Assembly: GCA_963556195.1 (NCBI GenBank)
Contig: OY744520.1
Span: 554,501 to 618,500 of the forward strand
Reading direction: 5' to 3'
Source: Sepiola atlantica
Taxonomy: Eukaryota; Mollusca; Cephalopoda; Sepiida; Sepiolidae
Length of the DNA: 64,000 nt
Part shown: positions 24,618-33,979 of the stretch, one piece after another
Position numbering within the stretch: the stretch's first letter is position 1
Layout: the number at the start of each line of letters is the position of its first letter
The notes under the pieces: model-generated
What the model was told of the DNA's origin: nothing
Seen by the model: the letters and a program-made list of their open reading frames with translations, nothing else
Databases searched by the model: none
Program-made: the position numbers and the translations under genes

Positions 24618-27600
24618 GCCCCCCACTCCTTTTCATCTGCAAAATAGTCAAAAAAGGAAAGAAGATGGTGTTAAAATATTTTCCAAACCTATGACTACAG
24701 TAGCTCTATCTACGATATTGTGCACTTTTCTCCCAGACAACGCCGAGTACTTTGAAAATAAAGGAGGCCTCCTGAGCACTACTGAAATCACTTAGGTAAT
24801 CTCCCTCTTTTTCATCTGCAAAATAGTCCAAAGAGTAACGAAGATGGTGTTAAAATATTTACCAAACCTATCACTACAGTAACTCTATCTAGGACATTGA
24901 GCAATTTTCTCCCGGACAACGCCGAGTGATTTGAAAATCAAGGAGGCCTCCTGAGCACTACTGAAATCACTCTTATGGATTCCCCCATCCTTTTCAGCGT
25001 AGATGCTGTTAAAATATTATCCAAACCTATCACTACAGTAGCTCTATCTAGGACATTGAGCAATTTTCTCCCAAACAACTCCGAGTACTTTTAAAATCAA
25101 AGAGGCCTCCTGAGCACTACTGAATTCCTTTAGGTATCCTGTCTCCTTCTGATCTGCCAAATAGTCCAAAGTGGAACAGAAGATGGCGTTAAAATATTTT
25201 CCAAACCTATCACTACAGTAGCTCTATCTACGACATTGAGCACTTTTCTCCCGGACAACGCCGAGTACTTTGATAATCAAGGAAGCCTCCTGAGCACTAC
25301 TGAAATTACTTAGGTATCCACCCTTCTTTTCATCTGCCAAATAGTCCAAAGGGGAACGAAGATGGCATTTAAAAAAATTTCAAAACCTATCACTACAGTA
25401 GCTCTATTATGGATATTGAGCACTTTTCTTCCGGACAACGCCGAGTACTTTGAAAATCAAGGAGGCCTCCTGAGCACTACGTAAATTACTTAGGTATCCT
25501 CCCTCCTTTTTATCTGCAAAATAGTCGAAAGGGTAACGAAGATAGCGTTAAAATATTTTCCAAACCTATGACTACAGTAGCTCTATCTAGGATATCGAGC
25601 ACTTTTCTCCCAGACAACGCCGAGTACTTTGAAAATCAAGGAGGCCTCCTGAGCACTACTGAAATTACTTAGGTATCCTCCCTCCTTTTCATCTGCAAAA
25701 TAGTCCAAAGGGGACTGAAGATGGCGTTAAAATATTTTCCAAACCTATCACTACAGTAGCTCTATCTAGGACATTGAGCACTTTTCTCCCGGACAACGCC
25801 GAGTACTTTAAAAATCAAGGATGTCTCCTGAGCACTACTGAAATCACTTAGGTATCCTCCCTCCTTTTCATCTGCAAAATAGTCCAAAGGGGAACGAAGA
25901 TGGCGTTAAAATATTTTCCAAACCTATCACTACAGTAGCTCTATCTAGGATATTGAGCACTTTTCTCCCGGACAACGCCGATGACTTTTAAAATCAAGGA
26001 GGCCTCCTGAGCACTACGTAAATTACTTAGGTATCCTCCCTCCTTTTCATCTGCAAAATAGTCCAAAGGGGAACGAAGATGGCGTTAAAATATTTTCCAA
26101 ACCTATCACTACAGTAGCTCTATCTAGGATATTGAGCACTTTTCTCCCGGACAACGCCGAGTACTTTTAAAATCAAGGAGGCCTCCTGAGCACTACGTAA
26201 ATTACTTAGGTATCCTCCCTCCTTTTCATCTGCAAAATAGTCCAAAGGGGAACGAAGATGGCGTTAAAATATTTTCCAAACCTATCACTACAGTAGCTCT
26301 ATCTAGGATATTGAGCACTTTTCTCCCGGACAACGCCGAGTACTTTTAAAATCAAGGAGGCCTCCTGAGCACTACTGAAATTACTTAGGTATCCTCCCTC
26401 CTTTTTATCTGCAAAATAGTCCAAAGGGTAACGAAGATGGCGTTAAAATATTTTCCAAACCTATCACTACAGTAGCTCTATCTAGGATATTGAGCACTTT
26501 TCTCCCGGACAACGCCGAGTACTTTGAAAATCAAGGAGGCTCCTGAGCACTACTGAAATTACTTAGGTATCCTCCCTCCTTTTTATCTGCAAAATAGTCC
26601 AAAGGGGAACGAAGATGGCGTTAAAATATTTTCCAAACCTATCACTACAGTAGCTCTATCTAGGATATTGAGCACTTTTCTCCCGGACAACGCCGAGTAC
26701 TTTGAAAGTCAAGGAGGCCCTCTGAGCACTACTGAAATTACTTAAGTATCCTCCCTCCTTTTTATCTGCAAAATAGTCCAAAGGGGAACGAAGATGGCGT
26801 TAAAATATTTTCCAAACCTATCACTACAGTAGCTCTATCTAGGATATTGAGCACTTTTCTCCCGGACAACGCCGAGTACTTTGAAAATCAAGGAGGCCTC
26901 CTGAGCACTACTGAAATTACTTAGGTATCCTCCCTCCTTTTTATCTGCAAAATAGTCGAAAGGGTAACGAAGATGGCGTTAAAATATTTTCCAAACCTAT
27001 GACTACAGTAGCTCTATCTAGGATATCGAGCACTTTTCTCCCAGACAACGCCGAGTACTTTGAAAATCAAGGAGGCCTCCTGAGCACTACTGAAATTACT
27101 TAGGTATCCTCCCTCCTTTTCATCTGCAAAATAGTCCAAAGGGGAACGAAGATGGCGTTAAAATATTTTCCAAACCTATCACTACAGTAGCTCTATCTAG
27201 GATATTGAGCACTTTTCTCCCGGACAACGCCGAGTACTTTGAAAGTCAAGGAGGCCCTCTGAGCACTACTGAAATTACTTAGGTATCCTCCCTCCTTTTT
27301 ATCTGCAAAATAGTCCAAAGGGGAACGAAGATGGCGTTAAAATATTTTCCAAACCTATCACTACAGTAGCTCTATCTAGGATATTGAGCACTTTTCTCCC
27401 GGACAACGCCGAGTACTTTTAAAATCAAGGAGGCCTCCTGAGCACTACTGAAATTACTTAGGTATCCTCCCTCCTTTTTATCTGCAAAATAGTCCAAAGG
27501 GTAACGAAGATGGCGTTAAAATATTTTCCAAACCTATCACTACAGTAGCTCTATCTAGGATATGGAGCACTTTTCTCCCGGACAACGCCGAGTACTTTTA

Positions 27601-30201
27601 AAATCAAGAAGGCCTCCTGAGCACTACTGAAATTACTTAGGTATCCTCCCTCGTTTTTATCTGCAAAATAGTCCAAAGGGTAACGAAGATGGCGTTAAAA
27701 TATTTTCCAAACCTATCACTACAGTAGCTCTATCTAGGATATTGAGCACTTTTCTCCCGGACAACGCCGAGTACTTTGAAAATCAAGGAGGCCCTCTGAG
27801 CACTACTGAAATTACTTAGGTATCCTTCCTCCTTTTTATCTGCAAAATAGTCCAAAGGGGAACGAAGATGGGGTTAAAATATTTTCCAAACCTATCACTA
27901 CAGTAGCTCTATCTAGGATATTGAGCACTTTTCTCCCGGACAACGCCGAGTACTTTTAAAATCAAGGAGGCCTCCTGAGCACTACTGAAATTACTTAGGT
28001 ATCCTCACTCCTTTTCATCTGCAAAATAGTCCAAAGGGGAACGAAGATGGCGTTAAAATATTTTCCAAACCTATCACTACAGTAGCTCTATCTAGGATAT
28101 TGAGCACTTTTCTCCCGGACAACGCCGAGTACTTTTAAAATCAAGGAGGCCTCCTGAGCACTAGGTAAATTACTTAGGTATCCTCCCTCGTTTTTATCTG
28201 CAAAATAGTCCAAAGGGTAACGAAGATGGCGTTAAAATATTTTCCAAACCTATCACTACAGTAGCTCTATCTAGGATATTGAGCACTTTTCTCCCGGACA
28301 ACGCCGAGTACTTTGAAAATCAAGGAGGCCCTCTGAGCACTACTGAAATTACTTAGGTATCCTCCCTCCTTTTTATCTGCAAAATAGTCCAAAGGGGAAC
28401 GAAGATGGCGTTAAAATATTTTCCAAACCTATCACTACAGTAGCTCTATCTAGGATATTGAGCACTTTTCTCCCGGACAACGCCGAGTACTTTGAAAATC
28501 AAGGAGGCCTCCTGAGCACTACTGAAATTACTTAGGTATCCTCCCTCCTTTTTATCTGCAAAATAGTCCAAAGGGGAACGAAGATGGCGTTAAAATATTT
28601 TCCAAACCTATCACTACAGTAGCTCTATCTAGGATATTGAGCACTTTTCTCCCGGACAACGCCGAGTACTTTGAAAATCAAGGAGGCCTCCTGAGCACAA
28701 CTGAAATTACTTAGGTATCCTCCCTCCTTTTCATCTGCAAAATAGTCCAAAGGGGAACGAAGATGGCGTTAAAATATTTTCCAAACCTATCACTACAGTA
28801 GCTCTATCTAGGATATTGAGCACTTTTCTCCCGGACAACGCCGAGTACTTTTAAAATCAAGGAGGCCTCCTGAGCACTACTGAAATTACTTAGGTATCCT
28901 CCCTCGTTTTTATCTGCAAAATAGTCCAAAGGGTAACGAAGATGGCGTTAAAATATTTTCCAAACCTATCACTACAGTAGCTCTATCTAGGATATTGAGC
29001 ACTTTTCTCCCGGACAACGCCGAGTACTTTGAAAATCAAGGAGGCCCTCTGAGCACTACTGAAATTACTTAGGTATCCTCCCTCCTTTTTATCTGCAAAA
29101 TAGTCCAAAGGGGAACGAAGATGGCGTTAAAATATTTTCCAAACCTATCACTACAGTAGCTCTATCTAGGATATTGAGCACTTTTCTCCCGGACAACGCC
29201 GAGTACTTTTAAAATCAAGGAGGCCTCCTGAGCACTACTGAAATTACTTAGGTATCCTCCCTCCTTTTCATCTGCAAAATAGTCCAAAGGGGAACGAAGA
29301 TGGCGTTAAAATATTTTCCAAACCTATCACTACAGTAGCTCTATCTAGGATATTGAGCACTTTTCTCCCGGACAACGCCGAGTACTTTTAAAATCAAAGA
29401 GGCCTCCTGAGCACTACTGAAATTACTTAGGTATCCTCCCTCCTTTTTATCTGCAAAATAGTCCAAAGGGTAACGAAGATGGCGTTAAAATATTTTCCAA
29501 ACCTATCACTACAGTAGCTCTATCTAGGATATTGAGCACTTTTCTCCCGGACAACGTCGAGTACTTTTAAAATGAAGGAGGCCTCCTGAGCACTACTGAA
29601 ATTACTTAGGTATCCTCCCTCCTTTTTATCTGCAAAATAGTCCAAAGGGTAACGAAGATGGCGTTAAAATATTTTCCAAACCTATCACTACAGTAGCTCT
29701 ATCTAGGATATTGAGCACTTTTCTCCCGGACAACGCCGAGTACTTTTAAAATCAAGGAGGCCTCCTGAGCACTACTGAAATTACTTGGGTATCCTCCCTC
29801 GTTTTTATCTGCAAAATAGTCCAAAGGGTAACGAAGATGGCGTTAAAATATTTTCCAAACCTATCACTACAGTACCTCTATCTAGGATATTGAGCACTTT
29901 TCTCCCGGACAACGCCGAGTACTTTTAAAATCAAGGAGGCCCTCTGAGCACTACTGAAATTACTTAGGTATCCTCCCTCCTTTTCATCTGCAAAATAGTC
30001 CAAAGGGGAACGAAGATGGCGTTAAAATATTTTCCAAACCTATCACTACAGTAGCTCTATCTATCTAGGATATTGAGCACTTTTCTCCCGGACAACGCCG
30101 AGTACTTTGAAAATCAAGGGGGCCTCATGAGCACTACTGAAATTACTTAGGTATCCTCCCTCCTTTTCATCTGCAAAATAGTCCAAAGGGGAACGAAGAT
30201 G
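24618..30201 (+). repeat. 179-bp satellite array, about 31 units
   Basis: Nearly identical monomers at 179-bp spacing, e.g. CTGCAAAATAGTCCAAAGG every 179 bp. Each monomer has TCCAAACCTATCACTACAG, CTCCCGGACAACGCCGAG and the perfect palindrome GGAGGCCTCC. Units at the left edge (24.6-25.4 kb) are most diverged, the usual pattern for satellite edges. Variant positions (CTTTTCAT/CTTTTTAT, TTTGAAAA/TTTTAAAA, ACTACTGAAA/ACTACGTAAA, GGCCTCC/GGCCCTC) define subtypes that recur at multiples of 179. The right end stops mid-unit at GAACGAAGATG and passes directly into Helitron sequence. Confidence 0.97.
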
Positions 30202-30349
30202 TGAATTTTACATAAGAATACGCTTTTATATGTTATGTATATTCTCTAACCTTGTTTTAAAAACCTAAATTGTGTTTTTAAACGTGAGTTATCGCTCTTC
30301 CTTAGCTATTCTCTAACAAATAAATTCAAGTTGGACTTGTAAAGCTAGC

Positions 30350-30617
30350 GCCCGAGAAGGTTAGCAATCTGGCCATTAAAAATTGCCTGGGCCGCCCCGT
30401 CGGGATTCCCCTGGTAGAGGCGCCTCAGTAAGCAATAAACTTACTCCTCCCCAAAGAGGGGAGACAAAGCCTGGGAGTGTGGACCTCCTAGAACTGCACA
30501 GGACAGACCCATAGACCGGCGGAATGAAGCCCCGAAGGCCAAGACGATACCAATCTATGGAGTGCAGTATCCATCGGAACAGATACTACACCTTGATCTT
30601 AGCCAAAAGAAGTGAAT
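30350..30617 (-). repeat. U2 snRNA-headed sequence, minus strand
   Basis: On the minus strand from 30617: TTCACTTCT, then TTTTGGCTAAGATCAAGG, then TGTAGTATCTGTTC, closely matching U2 nt ~3-47 with an 8-nt deletion in stem-loop I. After nt 47 it no longer matches U2. It continues into a structured sequence with hairpins CTCCCC-TCTTT-GGGGAG, AGTAAG-TTTATTG-CTTACT and the palindrome GAGGCGCCTC. Either a U2-headed SINE or the leader of another U2-associated retrotransposon. It is head-to-head with the array starting at 30895. No Sm site or U2 3' half is present. Confidence 0.6.
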
Positions 30618-30879
30618 TAATGTAATTTTCGGTTAAAAAAAAATGGCGTCTAAAAGCTATGTTGAATTAGAGAAAAACGGCCTGGGGGAGTCTAAAATTA
30701 TTTTTTGATATTCAAAATTCATGTAATAAGTTGTTAAATAGTATTATACAATGTTTGTTGAAAGAAAATCCTAGTTATTATTACTTGTTAATTTATTAAT
30801 GTAATTTAAACAGTGTATAAGTAGATAGACCGCTGTGCTGTCGTAGATTCGTTATAAATACTGATAGAAATCTCTCTAA
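30618..30879. other. AT-rich spacer between divergent U2-like heads
   Basis: No gene or promoter element (such as a proximal sequence element) that I could identify. Confidence 0.4.
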
Positions 30880-30894
30880 AAATTTCAATTTCGG
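30880..30894 (+). repeat. 15-nt copy of element 3' terminus at left edge
   Basis: AAATTTCAATTTCGG here is identical to the last 15 nt of copies 1-3 (ending 38137, 45380 and 52629). The array is therefore bounded on the left by the same motif found at each internal junction. Confidence 0.85.
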
Positions 30895-30940
30895 CCTTTT
30901 TGTCTAAATCTCTGACTTGTTCTTCGATTTGTTCAGGCCA

Positions 30941-30973
30941 CTCTTAGGCAATCACTTGGTGATTGCCTAAGAG
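30941..30973 (+). promoter_or_regulatory. perfect 15-bp leader hairpin
   Basis: CTCTTAGGCAATCAC, loop TTG, GTGATTGCCTAAGAG. Perfect pairing with a 3-nt loop, 46 nt into the element. Repeated at 38184-38216 and 45427-45459. No counterpart in copy 4. It might protect or define the RNA 5' end. Confidence 0.9.
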
Positions 30974-31018
30974 CCGACCAGCTACTTGGGCCCCGCCCAG
31001 TTTAAAGCTTACACCTTC

Positions 31019-31106
31019 AGGGGACTCTCTCTGTCCCCTTAGACTAGCCCCTTTTGGGCAATTTGTCTTTCTACACCCCTCTTGGGTGGCCACCCCTCTT
31101 GGGTGG
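31019..31106 (+). promoter_or_regulatory. leader hairpin series with CUYUU loops, copy 1
   Basis: Four successive stem-loops: AGGGGAC-TCTCTCT-GTCCCCT (31019-31039), GCCC-CTTTT-GGGC (31047-31059), CACCC-CTCTT-GGGTG (31074-31088), CCACCC-CTCTT-GGGTGG (31090-31106). The last three have five-base loops C-T-T/C-T-T closed by C-G pairs, like AGCC-TTTT-GGCT of U2 stem-loop I. Same series in copies 2 and 3. Confidence 0.8.
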
Positions 31107-31125
31107 TTCATTGTACTTAATCTTT

Positions 31126-31144
31126 TTGTTCCCTTCTTTTTCAG
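31126..31144 (+). promoter_or_regulatory. 3' splice site-like tract
   Basis: TTGTTCCCTTCTTTTTCAG followed by GT: a long pyrimidine tract ending in CAG, the form of a strong spliceosomal acceptor, 114 nt before the ORF1 ATG. Copy 4 has an equivalent tract at 52978-52992. No matching donor was identified. Confidence 0.45.
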
Positions 31145-31163
31145 GTGTCCAACTTCCAGGCTT

Positions 31164-31241
31164 GACTTAAGCAGCTGGCAGGTTTCGGGTTGACTAACGT
31201 ACCTTTTAGGCGACGGTCTTCCTGACTCCGAATCGGCGGGT
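31164..31241 (+). promoter_or_regulatory. conserved pre-ORF1 leader module
   Basis: Block beginning GACTTAAGCAGCTGGCAGG, with GTTTCGG, GACT-ACG and CGGT, ending CTCCGAATCGGCGGGT, 16 nt before the ORF1 ATG. The same block occurs twice in the leader of the diverged copy 4 (52843-52923 and 53011-53090). Surrounding leader sequence is not conserved between the families, so the module is under constraint or was exchanged. Confidence 0.8.
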
Positions 31242-31257
31242 CTTAGCCGGGAGTTGG

Positions 31258-33975
31258 ATGAGAGAGGGGAGGAGTAGTCCGGGCTCTGCTGCAGAGTCTT
31301 CGTCTAGCCCGGGCTCCTTTTCCGACATGAGGCGACGGTCTCATGTCGGGGCGGGAGCAGACCCAGATCGAGCAGACGGTCATGCCGCTCTAAGCGACAT
31401 GCCCAGTACGTCTGCCAGTGCCGCTCCCAGCACTGGAGGTAGATCAGGGTCTACCGCCTTAGGCGGTAGCCCTGCTAGCTCTCACGCTGCTGTCCCCGGC
31501 AGTTTAGGCACCGGTTCGTCGGTTAGCTCAGATCGGAGAGGTGATCTGGGTCGGTGGGAAAAACTCCCCATCGTACCAATCTCTCACCGGGCTTCAACCG
31601 TCAGCCCGCCTGGTCGTAGGCGAAAAGGTCGCCTGCCTCCAGGAGCGAGAATGACTAAGTCGGTGGAGTCCCTCCAAGAAGGGGCCACCAACCCAGATCA
31701 GCCGCCAGCCCCCGTTGACAGGGACTCTGCTCAGAGCCGCATCCTGGACCTCCACCAGGAACTGTTCGGCAGTGAGAGCAGTGACAGCGACACCAGTCAC
31801 TGCAGCAACGGCAGCCCCATTAGCAGTCGTGATACCAGCAGAGACAGCAGCATGGAGGTTCTGCATCTGACCCCAAAGAGTCCGGTCCGGGCTGGCATGC
31901 GGCAGTCCAGACCGAGGAAGATGGGGGCTGCTCGAACTGTCCTAAAGACTGGAGCAGCGGATGTCGCTGGTAAGAGAGGACCCAAGGCGGCCACTCCGCC
32001 GGTTACAACACCGACAGCATCACCAAAGGAGTGGCCGTCCCTCACAGCAGCCCCAGCTGAGACCCCTAGTGTATGGTCATCACCTCCCGGGCAGAAGACG
32101 CCGTCGCCGACGAAAGCGACAACACCAGCAACTCCGGCGGCGGCAACCAGCACTCCTGCCCTATCTCCAACAAAAGACAAGTGGGGACCCCAGTCGCAAA
32201 GAAGCCCTTCAGAATACCGTCGGTTATTCGAATCGAAATACAAAGATCTAACCGACGGTAGCGTGATAAAAGCAGCGCCAGGAGCGGTGGAACGACTAGC
32301 GAAGCGAATTGTTTCGCTAGTCACCATCGACTCCAGAACCAAAGGGCTGGCTGGGGTCCAAATTGAGACCATAGGAGAGATCCTGTGGGCCCTCAAAGTT
32401 CCTGCAACTTACGTTTGCAGGAGAGGGTTCGCCACTTGGGACCTGCTCCTACCCACAGAGGAAGCAGCGGAGAAGGTGGCCAGGGCCGACCTGAGGCATA
32501 AGCATTTAATCCTCAGGCCGGAGTACTTGAGCAGGAGGAGGACCTTAGTAACGGTCCTCGGCGTCCCCTGTTATATTGACTCGGAGCAACTAGGTGCAGT
32601 GATGAGTCAATATGGGGACGTCGAAGCCATAATCCCGGTCCGTGGTCCCCATAACCTAATGGTAGGGGACTACAAGATTAAAATGCGTCTGGACCGGGAT
32701 GGCTTCAATAACATCCCGCCACTGCTCAAGTGCGACAGCTGGTCCATGTCAGTAATAGTGGAGGGCAGGAGGCCACATTGTTGGCACTGCGAGCAGAAGG
32801 GGCATATGGCGAAAAATTGCCCTAAAAAGGCGCCAAACAAGAAGACCCCTTCTGCCGCAGCCCCGGGAGGTCCAGCGACATCAGCCGCTCCTAAACCAGG
32901 AAAGGACGAGGAGGGTTTCACCCCAGTTGTCCGAAAGGGCAAACCACAGAAGCCCTCCTCCAAGAAAGTGCAGCCCTCTGAAGAAAAAGGGATGCGGGGT
33001 CCCGCTGAGTCGATGGACGCGGATTTGCCCACCAGTAAGGAGCCGCAGCAAGCCTCTGTCACGGCAGCGGCCACAAAGCGAAAGACCGAGGTTCCCCTGT
33101 CACTACCTTCATCATCCGAATCGGAAGGGGAGAAAATGGAGGGTGACGCTGGCCCGGTCCCGGCTCAGGAGATAGAGACAGAGAGAAAGATTACAAGGGA
33201 AAAGAAAGTTGCGAAACGCACTGACAAAAAGTCAACAGAGGCTGGGCCCCAATCCCCCGCCCCAATGCCTGAAGAGATGACTATCTCTTCTGCTCAGTCC
33301 CCCGAACCCCCAAAACCTAAACCCACCACTGAGCAGAAATCCCCTTCCCCCACTAAAACCCCCCCAGCTGGCTCCCGCTCTCTGTCTCAAAAAGAAGAGC
33401 CGGTGCCTAAAACTCCGAAAGCGGCCAAACAGGCCAAGAAGCTAAAAGCGTCGCCCTCTCCAGCTCGAAAGGAGAAGTCCCGTAAGCTCCCCTTCCTGCC
33501 AGGGGACCTCATATGCGATGCGGACCTGCATCATGCCGCTGCCGATCTTACACCTCAGCAGAGGAATGTGATCAAACCGCTGCAGCTCCTCACGAAGGCC
33601 CAGGGTCTGGACGTTACCAACCCGTCCAACTTCCCGGATGCCCCTTTGCTAATCACCTTCGTCAGAAAGACGAAAATTCGCCGCACTAAATCAATGTGGC
33701 GAATGATCGAAGCAGCAAAGGAGGCGATCCTGGGCCTTACGTTGGTGGAAGAAGGGCACGACTCCCTCGACGATCTGAGGGACAAATGCGAAGGGAGGAT
33801 CCCCATTTACGTCCACCCCTCATTTTATAGAGCCCTTAAGCTAACCTTTCCCCTGGATGTCGGGGGCATCTCCCGAGACGGCCGCGCGTCGTCAGAATTG
33901 CTCACTGGCAATATCGGGCATGCCGTCGGCGTCCTGACAAACAAGGACTTCAGGCCGTTGATTGACACTGACTAG
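31258..33975 (+). CDS. ORF1 nucleic-acid-binding protein, copy 1 (905 aa)
   Basis: Retrotransposon ORF1, expected to bind element RNA and act as a nucleic-acid chaperone. Residues 1-~320 are Ser/Pro/Thr-rich low complexity. About 325-500 is a folded region like Tx1-group ORF1 (ATWDLLLPTEEAAEKVARAD, then TVLGVPCYIDSEQLG, suggestive of an RRM-like fold). A CCHC knuckle follows: C508-x2-C511-x4-H516-x4-C521. 525-740 is a Lys/Pro-rich linker. 742-905 is a C-terminal domain strongly conserved with copy 4 and of unknown function. The ATG at 31258 starts the frame just after the conserved leader module. The TAG stop is 4 nt from the ORF2 ATG. Confidence 0.9.
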   Translation: MREGRSSPGSAAESSSSPGSFSDMRRRSHVGAGADPDRADGHAALSDMPSTSASAAPSTGGRSGSTALGGSPASSHAAVPGSLGTGSSVSSDRRGDLGRWEKLPIVPISHRASTVSPPGRRRKGRLPPGARMTKSVESLQEGATNPDQPPAPVDRDSAQSRILDLHQELFGSESSDSDTSHCSNGSPISSRDTSRDSSMEVLHLTPKSPVRAGMRQSRPRKMGAARTVLKTGAADVAGKRGPKAATPPVTTPTASPKEWPSLTAAPAETPSVWSSPPGQKTPSPTKATTPATPAAATSTPALSPTKDKWGPQSQRSPSEYRRLFESKYKDLTDGSVIKAAPGAVERLAKRIVSLVTIDSRTKGLAGVQIETIGEILWALKVPATYVCRRGFATWDLLLPTEEAAEKVARADLRHKHLILRPEYLSRRRTLVTVLGVPCYIDSEQLGAVMSQYGDVEAIIPVRGPHNLMVGDYKIKMRLDRDGFNNIPPLLKCDSWSMSVIVEGRRPHCWHCEQKGHMAKNCPKKAPNKKTPSAAAPGGPATSAAPKPGKDEEGFTPVVRKGKPQKPSSKKVQPSEEKGMRGPAESMDADLPTSKEPQQASVTAAATKRKTEVPLSLPSSSESEGEKMEGDAGPVPAQEIETERKITREKKVAKRTDKKSTEAGPQSPAPMPEEMTISSAQSPEPPKPKPTTEQKSPSPTKTPPAGSRSLSQKEEPVPKTPKAAKQAKKLKASPSPARKEKSRKLPFLPGDLICDADLHHAAADLTPQQRNVIKPLQLLTKAQGLDVTNPSNFPDAPLLITFVRKTKIRRTKSMWRMIEAAKEAILGLTLVEEGHDSLDDLRDKCEGRIPIYVHPSFYRALKLTFPLDVGGISRDGRASSELLTGNIGHAVGVLTNKDFRPLIDTD

Positions 33976-33979
33976 TGCA

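Larger units (their letters stand above)
23133..30262 (-). mobile_element. non-autonomous Helitron with satellite core
   Basis: Read on the minus strand the element ends with the hairpin CCCGAGCAACGCCGGG, then TAGCCCCG and CTAG (23136-23133), followed by host T (A at 23132 on plus). This is the Helitron 3' signature: a GC-rich hairpin ~10 nt before CTRR at an A/T site. The first ~300 bp match the copy at 63284. The far end carries AATTTTACATAAGAATAC (about 30203-30220) and ATTCTCTAACCTT, shared with the Helitron at 62090-62146. Between them lie two minisatellites and a 179-bp satellite. The 5' TC terminus is not seen, so the element is probably truncated near 30262. There is no Rep/helicase. 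Confidence 0.75.

Noticed and set aside
23557..24647. Open frames of 100-270 codons
   Set aside because: They are produced by the GCAGAAGC minisatellite and consist only of its repeated peptide.
24618..30201. CRISPR-like array
   Set aside because: The repeat is a contiguous 179-bp tandem satellite with no unique spacers, and the DNA is eukaryotic.
30963..31193. 76-codon frame in the leader of copy 1 (and equivalents in copies 2 and 3)
   Set aside because: It starts at TTG rather than ATG, overlaps the hairpin series, and its length changes with a tract insertion in copy 3.
33962..33979. Upstream extension of ORF2 by six codons
   Set aside because: The frame is open but begins TTG. The first ATG is at 33980, giving 1144 aa as in copy 4.
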